A stretch of DNA of 64,000 nt. It comes from Ferruginibacter sp. HRS2-29. Lineage in GTDB: Bacteria; Bacteroidota; Bacteroidia; Chitinophagales; Chitinophagaceae. The notes below the pieces were generated by a model. The model saw nothing but the letters and a program-made list of their open reading frames with translations. It was not told the origin of the DNA and did not search any database. The translations under genes were made by a program, and so were the position numbers. How positions within the stretch are numbered: position 1 is the first letter of the stretch; every line of letters begins with the position of its first letter. The stretch spans positions 124,001-188,000 of the forward strand of contig NZ_RJUB01000001.1 of assembly GCF_024343615.1 (NCBI RefSeq). Direction: 5' to 3'. Positions 28,544-35,880 of this stretch are shown piece after piece.

Positions 28544-28761
28544 CAGCTGTCGCGTTTTACGGCAGTCTGGCTTACGGCGGTGGCAACGCCACCGGCCACG
28601 GCCAGGTATCCCGCTATTTTAATTACAATGGCCGGTAAGGCTACCGGCCCGGCCACAATGGCGGCGCTTACTGCGGCCAGCCCGAGGCCGATGTTGCGGA
28701 GTTTTTTGAAGAACGTGGGTGTCTTCTTTTTCATCCGGGTGATCACTTGATTCATGTTCAT
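28543..28761 (-). CDS. Small Ala/Gly-rich membrane protein
   Basis: 72 residues: a basic N-terminus (RMKKKTPTFFKKLRNIG) followed by a long hydrophobic segment (LGLAAVSAAIVAGPVALPAI, then IVIKIAGYLAVAGGVATAVS). This type of protein is common beside phage-like lysis genes in Bacteroidota. The gene sits between DUF5675 and the other small membrane protein, in what may be a lysis-type module. Function unproven. Confidence 0.55.
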   Translation of the reverse strand: MNMNQVITRMKKKTPTFFKKLRNIGLGLAAVSAAIVAGPVALPAIVIKIAGYLAVAGGVATAVSQTAVKRDS

Positions 28762-28800
28762 CTGTTGAAAAGTTCATAATTGGTTGCCTTCACCTTGTGG

Positions 28801-29220
28801 CTACCGCTGCACTTTGGGAGTTGCATCGATGCTACTGATGGTGATGTAAACCTTGTCTTGTTTGGCATGGACATCTATCAATGCCAGCAACTTATTCAAT
28901 GCCAGTACTGATGATTGGCCTATGCCTGCACCTATTACCCGTGAAACCGGTGCGATGCATCCCTTCAAATGTTTCAAAGCATTATTGGCAGGATGGATCA
29001 AAATGAGTGATCGCCCCGGTACATCCAATAACCAGAGATGTTTCCCAAACTTTTTACTTGTTCGGTTTACCACCTGATATCTTTTTTCGGGTATGCAGGA
29101 CATTCCTGGCTTGTTATTTTTCCATGGCAGTTCAATAGTTGCACATACTTTTTTAGAGTTGAAAAACAATTCGCCATTCGTTCCTTTGGGCAAGTAAGTT
29201 CGTTTGAGTTCCAGTTCCAT
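28801..29220 (-). CDS. DUF5675 family protein
   Basis: 139 residues matching DUF5675 as I remember it: LKRTYLPKGTNGELFFN, then CATIELPWKNN, CIPEKRYQV, FGKHLWLLDVPGRSLILIHP and LKGCIAPV. The conserved pattern PGRs.IlIHpaN....l.GCIa, with a His and a Cys, recalls YkuD-like transpeptidase active sites. That link is only a resemblance. DUF5675 proteins occur in prophage-like and lysis regions, consistent with the two small membrane proteins just downstream. No signal peptide. Confidence 0.7.
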   Translation of the reverse strand: MELELKRTYLPKGTNGELFFNSKKVCATIELPWKNNKPGMSCIPEKRYQVVNRTSKKFGKHLWLLDVPGRSLILIHPANNALKHLKGCIAPVSRVIGAGIGQSSVLALNKLLALIDVHAKQDKVYITISSIDATPKVQR

Positions 29221-29634
29221 AACACTGGCTTTTGATGATTGAATGGAAAAAGAATAAGCAGGAGCAAGTACATAGCTTATGTGGCAGGTTTATTATCACT
29301 ACCCTGTTGTATCATCTTCACCTGCTTATTCTTTTGAAAATAGGTGCCAGCCTTTAGATCACTCACCAGTTTTATTTACAGGTTTTTCCCTGATGATGAA
29401 TGTGACCATAGAGGCGGGCACTATCAAATGCGGTGTGCAGAAGCATCCGCATATAAAAACTAAGAATCGATTCTTTTTTGCATTTCATTCGTGCATTCGT
29501 GACAAATCAGAACGCTCCTCCTGCCATTCGGCGGCACACAGCACAGGCACATTCCAACTTGCGGGAGGCAATAACGGCTGCAGTCCGTTGTCACCTGGTG
29601 CAATGGTGAAGGTTAGCAACAGCCTTCACAGCAA
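29221..29634. other. Intergenic region with a long-loop inverted repeat
   Basis: 414 bp without a convincing gene. At 29247-29262 the sequence AAAAAGAATAAGCAGG recurs inverted at 29321-29335 (CCTGCTTATTCTTTT), enclosing about 58 nt that include the small dyad ACATAGCTTATGT. On the minus strand this would be a structured leader in front of the DUF5675 gene. The rest (29340-29634) shows nothing recognisable. Confidence 0.5.
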
Positions 29635-30045
29635 TTACAAACCCGCTTTTCTCGCATTTACTGCGGCGATGTACACCACAATTTCCGCGATGCTGGCTTC
29701 TACCGATCCTATCTCCAGTTCTACTCCCAGCACGGCGATCACCCCATAGCTGGCACGTTTTTGTTGGAGAAGGAAGAGTTTGTACTTGGCCTTTACCAGC
29801 TTGGCTTCCATCCCTTCTTTGGCCTCACCTTCGGGCAAGGTTAGCAGTACGGTTTCGTACGCTGAGATCTCCGCCAGCACCGCCGGTATTTCGGCTTCAA
29901 TGGCAGCGGTGTTGTTGGTACTGGTGTTGCGCTTTTTTTCGAGGGAGTATTTTTTAAACTCCAACTCGGATCTTTCCATCGTGGCGGCTTCGATAACGAG
30001 GTCGCAGTTTTCAACGGTGGTCAGCAATTGAACTGAATAGTTCAT
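29635..30045 (-). CDS. Hypothetical coiled-coil protein
   Basis: 136 residues, predominantly helical with Ala/Glu-rich heptads (MERSELEFKKYSLEKKRN, AAIEAEIPAVLAEISAYE, KLVKAKYKLFLLQQKRA). The C-terminus (ASIAEIVVYIAAVNARKAGL) is more hydrophobic. It starts 11 nt after the HTH protein gene and is probably in the same transcript. No known domain. Confidence 0.6.
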   Translation of the reverse strand: MNYSVQLLTTVENCDLVIEAATMERSELEFKKYSLEKKRNTSTNNTAAIEAEIPAVLAEISAYETVLLTLPEGEAKEGMEAKLVKAKYKLFLLQQKRASYGVIAVLGVELEIGSVEASIAEIVVYIAAVNARKAGL

Positions 30046-30056
30046 GACGGTGTTTT

Positions 30057-30641
30057 TTAATGGACAATAGGCTCCATAGGCGATCCCTTGTCGGCCGTCG
30101 CCGACAAGAGGTATTGGTTTAAAAGGCTTGCTTCGGCCAAAAGCAAGTCGATTGATAACTGCAGCCGGAGTTGCGCAATCCGTCCACAGGTCAATATTTT
30201 TGGTTGAATGTGTTTTTGTTTGTTGTTGAAGTAATCAATCTCCGCCTGGCTGCCTCCACTCTCCCTGATGGCGATGGCTGCCTTATGCCACTCCAGGCGT
30301 AAAGCACACACTGCCGCAAATGCTTCTTTCATATCAGAGAGTTTTGCATTTAATCGATAGCGCAGATAATTGTTGTCCTGCAGGCGGCGTTCCCATACTG
30401 CCAGGGCTTCTTCTGCCAGCGATGATTCAGCCGGATTGATTTCCGGTAGTTCCAGCCCATTGGTTGCTGAAAGATCGATGGTGAGCGACTGCATTATTTT
30501 CAGCCTTCGGGTTGCTGTCGGCGGCAGCGGCCGGTCTCCTCGCTCTGCCATTGCTATCTGGCTGCGGGTAGTTTGAAGTATTTCGGCCATTACCAACTGG
30601 CTCACGTTGACCTTTAATCGGTATTCGCGTAGTGTTTCCAT
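30057..30641 (-). CDS. HTH (XRE-type) protein with helical C-terminal domain
   Basis: 194 residues. Residues 1-45 form a Cro/C1-type helix-turn-helix (LREYRLKVNVSQLVMAEIL, TTRSQIAMAERGDRPLP). The rest is a helical domain (SLAEEALAVWERRLQDNNY, LRLQLSIDLLLAEASLLNQ) that I do not recognise. It is the first gene of the minus-strand accessory cassette. A 119-bp palindrome begins 16 bp upstream of its start codon and is a natural candidate for its binding or regulation site. Confidence 0.7.
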   Translation of the reverse strand: METLREYRLKVNVSQLVMAEILQTTRSQIAMAERGDRPLPPTATRRLKIMQSLTIDLSATNGLELPEINPAESSLAEEALAVWERRLQDNNYLRYRLNAKLSDMKEAFAAVCALRLEWHKAAIAIRESGGSQAEIDYFNNKQKHIQPKILTCGRIAQLRLQLSIDLLLAEASLLNQYLLSATADKGSPMEPIVH

Positions 30642-30657
30642 ATATGTGCGGTTTCAG

Positions 30658-30776
30658 ATGAAGCGTTTCTGAAAAAGCGTACCCACTTTCCATTTTGATT
30701 TGAAACCGATCACGTTTTTCGTGACCGTTTCAAATTCCATTTCAGAAGTGGGTACGCTTTTCAGAAATCGCTTCAT
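30658..30776. repeat. 119-bp nested imperfect palindrome
   Basis: The outer arms ATGAAGCG.TTTCTGAAAA / TTTTCAGAAATCGCTTCAT and AAGCGTACCCACTT / AAGTGGGTACGCTT are almost fully complementary. Inner arms GATTTGAAACCGATCACG / CGTGACCGTTTCAAATTC continue the fold to an apex ACG-TTTTT-CGT at 30717. It could form a long RNA hairpin or a cruciform. It immediately precedes the HTH gene on the minus strand. Confidence 0.85.
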
Positions 30777-30882
30777 TTTTTTGATTTAATTTTTTTCTGT
30801 TTGTCTGCTCTCTCCTCTTCGTGCCGCTCACCGCGTTTTCAGAATGCAAAGCACCAGCTATTTTTCCTGCAAAAACAGTTGC

Positions 30883-30900
30883 AAGGGTTGATCAACCCTT
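30883..30900. promoter_or_regulatory. Perfect 18-bp palindrome
   Basis: AAGGGTTGATCAACCCTT is fully symmetric, centred on a GATC. Its size suits a dimeric regulator's operator; no partner gene can be named beyond the nearby HTH protein. Confidence 0.55.
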
Positions 30901-31100
30901 TTGAAGAATTGAGTATTGACGGGGGTTACAGCCAAAAAAAAAGGCTTAAAAAAAGGCGAAAAAAGATGCAAAACGGGGGCTTTTTTGGGGCTAATCTGCA
31001 ACCCTTTTTGAGGTAGTTTAAGAGGATTTTTCAGCTTTTAGCCGGGATATAATCCTGTGCTTCCCCCAAATTCAGCAAGGGTGCCGGACAGAAGTTTGAG

Positions 31101-31188
31101 GTTTTTCCCGGACTTCTCTGTTGTTTTTCCCCGGAATGTCCGGTGTTTTTCCCCGAACTATCTGTTGATTTTCCCCGCGAAATTTCTT
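31101..31188. repeat. Four 22-bp tandem direct repeats (iteron-like)
   Basis: Units at 31101, 31123, 31145 and 31167 all begin GTTTTTCCCCGG-like (GTTTTTCCCGGA, GTTTTTCCCCGG, GTTTTTCCCCGA, GATTTTCCCCGC) and have exact 22-nt spacing with variable second halves. A period of 22 is not a multiple of 3, so it is not a protein repeat; it equals about two helical turns, which would place protein sites on one face of the DNA. Confidence 0.7.
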
Positions 31189-31349
31189 GCATGACGGATT
31201 GAAATAGCCGTTTTTGGCGGCGCAAAAGCTGTTGATGCAAGGGCGTGACAGTATGAGCTAAAAAATTTTTTAAAAAAAAGTCGCTTTTTCTGCAACGTTT
31301 TCCTCAAAACTGGTGAATACTCTAAGGCGATTTTATTAAACGAACCCAA

Positions 31350-31901
31350 ATGAATATAAAAACCCTGGTAGAAGAGGCCCTGCTTTTTGATGCGGATGCC
31401 CAGCAAAAACTATTTGACCGCTATCACAAACCGATGATGCAGTTGTGTCTGAAACATTTTAAAAACAGGGAAGATGCCCGTGAAGTAGTTATGGGAAGTT
31501 TTCAGGCATTTTTTAAAAACCTGCACCGGTTTGAATACGCTGGAGAAAGTTCGGTATTTAAATGGCTGGCCGGCTTTGGTAATGTATATATACTCAGGCA
31601 GCGGAGACAAAAAAAGATGCAATGGCGGCCAGTCGAAGAATATGACCTGGGCGTTCCCGAGGATACTCAAAGTCGACTGGAAGAAAAGATGGATGGGGCT
31701 ATACTGATGAAATATGTAATGAAATATCAGGATAATGTATATGTGATGGTTTTGATTCTCAATGTTATGCTCGATTGGAATCATAGTGAGATATCGGAAA
31801 GGCTAAGGGTTAGCAACAACACATCACGTTCCTACCTGCTCCGGGGCAAAGAGTTTTTACAAAAAAAATTAAACCCTCATAAAAATTCCTTTCATGACTA
31901 A
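31350..31901 (+). CDS. ECF-type sigma factor (diverged)
   Basis: 183 residues. Region 2 is at ~15-85 (DADAQQKLFDRYHKPMMQLC, NREDAREVVMGSFQAFF) and region 4 at ~125-175 (LDWNHSEISERLRVSNNTSR, SYLLRGKEFLQKKL). Region 2.2/2.4 residues deviate from typical ECF sigma factors (VVMGSFQAF for LVQ.vF..). The start codon is preceded by a weakly conserved region, and the 22-bp repeats lie 160-250 bp upstream. The next gene overlaps by 8 nt and looks like its anti-sigma partner. Confidence 0.8.
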   Translation: MNIKTLVEEALLFDADAQQKLFDRYHKPMMQLCLKHFKNREDAREVVMGSFQAFFKNLHRFEYAGESSVFKWLAGFGNVYILRQRRQKKMQWRPVEEYDLGVPEDTQSRLEEKMDGAILMKYVMKYQDNVYVMVLILNVMLDWNHSEISERLRVSNNTSRSYLLRGKEFLQKKLNPHKNSFHD

Positions 31902-32547
31902 CAACAACTATCGCAATTACGAACACATGAGTGACGATGAATTTATCGATGCCTGCAAGGACGAGATATGGGAAAGGCTTTCCGTAGAACTCTTCATCGG
32001 TAACGCACTTGGGCAGTATGCCCGGCGCCGCAGAAAACGTCTGCAAAAATGGATAGCGGCCGGATGTACTGTTGCATGCCTGCTCACCATCGGCGGAATA
32101 TTTTTTAGCCAGCGTACTATGCCTCCTGCCATCGAACCGGTAACAGCGGCCCCGGCAGTGCCTGCAAAAATTCCAGCCAACAAACCGGGCAATCTAGCAA
32201 CTACTTTTTCTACTGACAGCCAAACGAGGTATATCAGTGAGTCGAAAAGAAATCCGGCAGTTATTTCGGATGCAGCAACTGCCAGAACTGAAAATGCCGT
32301 TACCGTTGGTTTTACCCAACCCCCGGTTACGAATCTACAGAAGAGGGAACATGATACGTTACTACCTGTTCCCGACTGGCAACTGGTGACTTACCCTTTC
32401 CGGCGAGACAGCAACCAATTGAAAAGGCAATGGCCGATTCAGGTAGATCACAACGATATCCTGAATGTGATTCAACGCAGGGCGGATAAAATATATGAGC
32501 AGAAACTGAGCGCTCAAAAAGACTCTGCTTCTAAAAAATATCGCTGA
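31894..32547 (+). CDS. Single-pass membrane protein, probable anti-sigma factor
   Basis: 217 residues. The N-terminal ~50 residues are acidic and helical (SDDEFIDACKDEIWERLSVE), followed by RRRRKR and a membrane helix (~52-70, WIAAGCTVACLLTIGGIFF). A low-complexity Pro/Ala/Thr-rich periplasmic part follows, then a short conserved-looking end (HNDILNVIQRRADKIYEQKL). Overlap with the sigma gene and topology suggest membrane sequestration of that sigma factor. There is no zinc-binding motif. Confidence 0.6.
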   Translation: MTNNNYRNYEHMSDDEFIDACKDEIWERLSVELFIGNALGQYARRRRKRLQKWIAAGCTVACLLTIGGIFFSQRTMPPAIEPVTAAPAVPAKIPANKPGNLATTFSTDSQTRYISESKRNPAVISDAATARTENAVTVGFTQPPVTNLQKREHDTLLPVPDWQLVTYPFRRDSNQLKRQWPIQVDHNDILNVIQRRADKIYEQKLSAQKDSASKKYR

Positions 32548-32601
32548 CAGCCACGACAATAAAAATAATTTCCAAACATTTTTAACCTTAAACTCAAACA
32601 G

Positions 32602-33684
32602 ATGAAAACTTTATTCTTTCTCATTCTCCTGGTGTTTCCAATCTTACTCAATGCCCAACAAGTGAAAACTCCTGATGAAAGCCGGGCGATAGAATTACAA
32701 ACCTACAGCCACACCTATTTTATTGACCTGAAGATTGGAAACAAAATGAGGATTGATGTGTATGATCGTTATGCACCCACACTGCACTACAACATTGACT
32801 CCCTGATGGAGATTGCTGTACAATCGTTTAAACTAATTGAAGACAGCCTGGAAAGTGATTACTATGCCCGAACGATGGAAATCAATCTTTACGATACACT
32901 GCTGCGTAGTGTAGGCTGGGGCTCCACCCCGCCCAGCGAACGGCGTATACTGGTGTACGACAGCACCCACTCCATTGTAAAGTTTTTGCAGGACACTGTA
33001 TTTATTAATGTGCATCGGGTATTGCCAACGGCGTACAATTATCCTCCATCGTTTTTAAAAATAACCATGGTATTGAATAACCTCCGGAAAATCGCCAATT
33101 TTAATACCGGGCAATATCACAAAATGTTTGATAGCCTCGATGCCAATAATAACCGGCATTGGTACCCCGGCATCAACGGTCTCCGGACATCCAACCAGTA
33201 CCCGGAGCTGCAACTCATTCGTGCCTACGACGAAAGAAAACTCCAGCGAAGTTTTACCGCCAACATTTCTTTCAGCGCACAAAATTATCGTGATCACTTT
33301 ACCCCATCTGTAAATGTCGGCATCGGTATGATCACTGAACAAAATTACATTCGCGAAGAAATATGGCTGGGGCACGAAACTGTTTTCACCTTTCAGCCAG
33401 ATAAGGATGGGCATAACAGCACGTACGCGAATCAGTTTATAACATTAAGGTACAGAACCAAAAATCTCAATATGGCGAACAACAACATAGTGGGTGTGTT
33501 CCCCAACCTCACGCTAGCTTATCTTGTTAAACGAAGTGGCGATGTATTCGACAAGCATACTTTCAAATTAGGCATTGCCGGGTTCAGCACCGGCAAAGGA
33601 AAACTTAGTATTGAACCAGTCTTCTATTTTACCAACCTGTTCCGGCATGTATCACCCGGCTTCCGCATTACCCAATCTTTTTAA
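32602..33684 (+). CDS. Secreted protein with beta-rich, outer-membrane-like C-terminus
   Basis: 360 residues; signal peptide 1-19 (ending LLNAQ). The N-terminal half (DLKIGNKMRIDVYDRYAPTL, TMEINLYDTLLRSVGW) is mixed. From ~215 on, alternating strands dominate (SFTANISFSAQNYRDHFTPS, NQFITLRYRTKNLNMANNNI, GKLSIEPVFYFTNLF) and the protein ends in Phe, as outer-membrane barrels do. It may be the envelope-side target or sensor of the preceding sigma/anti-sigma pair. Family not recognised. Confidence 0.6.
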   Translation: MKTLFFLILLVFPILLNAQQVKTPDESRAIELQTYSHTYFIDLKIGNKMRIDVYDRYAPTLHYNIDSLMEIAVQSFKLIEDSLESDYYARTMEINLYDTLLRSVGWGSTPPSERRILVYDSTHSIVKFLQDTVFINVHRVLPTAYNYPPSFLKITMVLNNLRKIANFNTGQYHKMFDSLDANNNRHWYPGINGLRTSNQYPELQLIRAYDERKLQRSFTANISFSAQNYRDHFTPSVNVGIGMITEQNYIREEIWLGHETVFTFQPDKDGHNSTYANQFITLRYRTKNLNMANNNIVGVFPNLTLAYLVKRSGDVFDKHTFKLGIAGFSTGKGKLSIEPVFYFTNLFRHVSPGFRITQSF

Positions 33685-33724
33685 GATCACCACACATTTT
33701 TGTTTACTACTTAAACCAGCTGTT

Positions 33725-34891
33725 ATGAAATACGAAATGGACCTGGCAGTGGCAGCGCTGCAAACCAGTTATTCGCCAGCCATCGGCAAAGAGATCGAAG
33801 CAATGGTGGCAGAAGAAGAATATTCCGCCATCTGCCAGTACGTCAATAATACCCGGGCATTGCTTCGCGAATTACTAATAGATGGAAATATACAAAGGCT
33901 GGCTACCCTTGTACCGCTCTGCCAGCGGGATACTACCCGTGCCCTGGACATGCTGCAGCTCTACCTTCAATCGCTGAACAAGGGATCAGCAGCAGGGTTA
34001 CAACCGCCGGTTCATGCTTACTATGTGCGGTTGCAGTACGTACTCAAACGGTTACTGGAATATATCTTCATTGACTTTGGCGATTATTACAACATCTACC
34101 AAAAGATTCCGGATTATGTGATACAACGGAAACAAAAAAAGGTGCTCATTTTCAAGCAGGCGCTGAATTCAAAATTGGAAAAAACTTCCATCAATTACTT
34201 GATCGAAGAACAATTATTGTTGCCCGTAGCAGAATTTTTGAAACCCGGCAGCAGGGTATCACATTATCACCTGGTATACTTGCGCAAATACCGCAGCCTG
34301 TTTCAGAAAAAATGTTTTGGAAAATTGGGTACCGATCAGGATGGTGTTTTGCTCTTGATCCGACTGAGGCTCAATACGCATGAAGCGGTAGAAATCTGCT
34401 TACGTTCTGTGCTGCAGGCCGCAGTGTTGCTACCTGAAGAAGAACGGTACAATTTTTTATCCGGTACCATCTCTTCTATTGAGCGATTGCATAGCGGCGA
34501 TATCGATAGTTTTCATCCACATTTACCTGATATAGGCAGTGTAGTGGTCCAACACCTGGCCAAAGAACTTGGCTGCTACCTGTCGCCCGGCCGAGAATTA
34601 CAGGCGGACAAAGTGCAGCCACGAGTACCGGAAATGCACGAAAAGATCGAGCTGTCTTTTTCGGTAGATGAGCTGGCTTTGTTGTTTATGCTGATGTCGG
34701 AGTGCGGTATGATCGTCAATGAGAATTACCTGACTGTAATGCGTACTGCTGTGCGGTCGTTCGCCACAAAAAGACAGAAGGAAATTTCCATCAAAAGTTT
34801 TCAAAATAAATCCTACACACCCGAACCATCCGTTGCAGGCAAATTGCAGGTAAAGCTGATGGATCTTTTTAATAAAGCACGGGAGCATTAG
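33725..34891 (+). CDS. Hypothetical helical protein with Bacteroidota accessory-type C-terminus
   Basis: 388 residues from ATG 33725; an in-frame extension to 33575 would overlap the previous gene and is unlikely. The protein is almost entirely helical. The C-terminal ~80 residues (LSFSVDELALLFMLMSECGM, then FATKRQKEISIKSFQNKSY) follow a pattern I associate with proteins of Bacteroidota mobile elements (RteC-like C-termini, from memory). No catalytic motif is seen. Function unknown. Confidence 0.6.
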   Translation: MKYEMDLAVAALQTSYSPAIGKEIEAMVAEEEYSAICQYVNNTRALLRELLIDGNIQRLATLVPLCQRDTTRALDMLQLYLQSLNKGSAAGLQPPVHAYYVRLQYVLKRLLEYIFIDFGDYYNIYQKIPDYVIQRKQKKVLIFKQALNSKLEKTSINYLIEEQLLLPVAEFLKPGSRVSHYHLVYLRKYRSLFQKKCFGKLGTDQDGVLLLIRLRLNTHEAVEICLRSVLQAAVLLPEEERYNFLSGTISSIERLHSGDIDSFHPHLPDIGSVVVQHLAKELGCYLSPGRELQADKVQPRVPEMHEKIELSFSVDELALLFMLMSECGMIVNENYLTVMRTAVRSFATKRQKEISIKSFQNKSYTPEPSVAGKLQVKLMDLFNKAREH

Positions 34892-34938
34892 TTGGCACAA
34901 ACATTCCAAAACATCTTTCAATTCTTAAAATAATTTTT

Positions 34939-35154
34939 ATGCCCGACAACAAAAAACTCAAAGGCAAACAAGACCGTATACGCGTAGCAGCCGCTGACCC
35001 CTCAGAAGTGGAATATCTGCACCGTACCTTTCACATGCTGAGTCACCAGGCTATCAGCGGAGCAATACGGACGGCCGGGCCTATGCGAAAAAATATTGTG
35101 AAATACATTAAAGCAAAACACCGCTTTGTATTGGGATGTTATGGAATTAAATAA
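34939..35154 (+). CDS. DUF3606 family small protein
   Basis: 71 residues. The pattern KGKQDRIRVAAADPSEVEYL, then F, then ISGAIRTAGPMRKNIVKYIK, follows DUF3606 (D..RI.....EV.yw...f......l..AV...G......V..yl). Proteins of this family are small and of unknown function. The 3' end overlaps the next short gene by about 14 nt. Confidence 0.7.
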   Translation: MPDNKKLKGKQDRIRVAAADPSEVEYLHRTFHMLSHQAISGAIRTAGPMRKNIVKYIKAKHRFVLGCYGIK

Positions 35155-35404
35155 CGCTAAACTGAATTATATGCAACTAAGTACCCTGATTAATATCGCT
35201 TTTCGTTACGATGCTATCTTAACAAGGTACGCAAGAATCCTGACGGGATCCAAACCAGCGGCCGACAGCATTAGCATGGCTGTATTTGAAATGTATTATA
35301 ATGCAGCGATCGAATTGGATGAAAGCGCATTACGAGCTTACCTGCTATGGGCGGTGAAAGAAAGATGTATTAAATGGAAAATGGCAAATGCGGTTTGGCA
35401 TTAA
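35141..35404 (+). CDS. Sigma-region-2-like mini-protein
   Basis: 87 residues from ATG 35141 (starts at 35126 and 35171 are also possible). The core FRYDAILTRYARILTGSKPA, then ADSISMAVFEMYYNAA, then LRAYLLWAVKERCIKW, parallels ECF sigma region 2 (Y...L.ryA..ltg...dAeDlvqevf..l, and alraWLl.ia.nrci). No region 4 follows; the gene simply stops. It may be a stand-alone sigma fragment, an anti-sigma decoy or a degraded sigma gene. The resemblance is by eye and needs a profile search. Confidence 0.5.
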   Translation: MELNNAKLNYMQLSTLINIAFRYDAILTRYARILTGSKPAADSISMAVFEMYYNAAIELDESALRAYLLWAVKERCIKWKMANAVWH

Positions 35405-35451
35405 AACTTATTTTTATGTGTGAAGGATGCTGTTTTACAGCATCCTGTTTC

Positions 35452-35682
35452 TTATTGTACCTTCTCAACCATTTTGAAAAATTCGGATAATTTTATTTCA
35501 AAATAATCGGTCAACGCAGCCAGGCTACTAATAGAAATATTTACTGCGGCAGTTTCAATTCGTCCCACGTGAATTCCTGTATCATCGATAACGTCCATTT
35601 GATAAACACCTTTTTTTTCACGGAGTTGTTTCATGACAACTGCGATTTTTCGGAGTAACTCTTCATTTTTTATTTCAGCCAT
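35452..35682 (-). CDS. XRE-family HTH regulator
   Basis: 76 residues consisting of one Cro/C1-type HTH domain (LLRKIAVVMKQLREKKGVYQ, MDVIDDTGIHVGRIETAAVN). The tail LSSLAALTDYFEIKLSEFF is standard for XRE mini-regulators. It is transcribed divergently from the 183-residue gene at 35881; their shared 198-bp gap holds two perfect inverted repeats. Confidence 0.85.
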   Translation of the reverse strand: MAEIKNEELLRKIAVVMKQLREKKGVYQMDVIDDTGIHVGRIETAAVNISISSLAALTDYFEIKLSEFFKMVEKVQ

Positions 35683-35802
35683 AATAAAGCAAATAGACTA
35701 AAAAAAAATTACCCGATAAATTACTCTTATGTTATTTTTATTCCTTATCTTTATTCTGTCAACTTTCCGTTCTGAAATCTGGTACATATAAGCACAGGAA
35801 AG

Positions 35803-35874
35803 AATAAAGTTCTTGCATGAAGATGTGAGAACTTTATTGCTATTATTTGATGTGCCGCTCACCATCAAATAATA
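35803..35874. promoter_or_regulatory. Two perfect inverted repeats in a divergent control region
   Basis: First: AATAAAGTTCT (35803-35813) and its exact complement AGAACTTTATT (35828-35838), 14-nt loop. Second: TATTATTTGATG (35841-35852) and CATCAAATAATA (35863-35874), 10-nt loop, ending 6 nt before the start codon at 35881. They may be operators for the divergent XRE regulator or RNA hairpins controlling the gene at 35881. Confidence 0.6.
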
Positions 35875-35880
35875 CAACAC

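Larger units (their letters stand above)
30777..31349. other. Non-coding control region between divergent accessory modules
   Basis: 573 bp with no believable gene on either strand. It holds the perfect palindrome AAGGGTTGATCAACCCTT (30883-30900). Further right are an A/G-rich stretch (30936-30968) and four 22-bp direct repeats (31101-31188). With the 119-bp palindrome on its left edge it forms an unusually structured stretch between an HTH cassette (minus) and an ECF sigma operon (plus). Confidence 0.6.

Noticed and set aside
29279..29749. A 156-codon plus-strand frame near the DUF5675 gene
   Set aside because: It overlaps the well-formed minus-strand gene 29635-30045 and shows no protein-like features.
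31101..31188. CRISPR array
   Set aside because: The four units are adjoining with no unique spacers, and no cas genes are present; the same holds for the repeats at 17871 and 45836.
31031..31240. A 69-codon minus-strand frame across the 22-bp repeats
   Set aside because: The repeat period is not a multiple of 3 and the translation (SGKNTGHSGEKQQ) only mirrors the DNA repeats.
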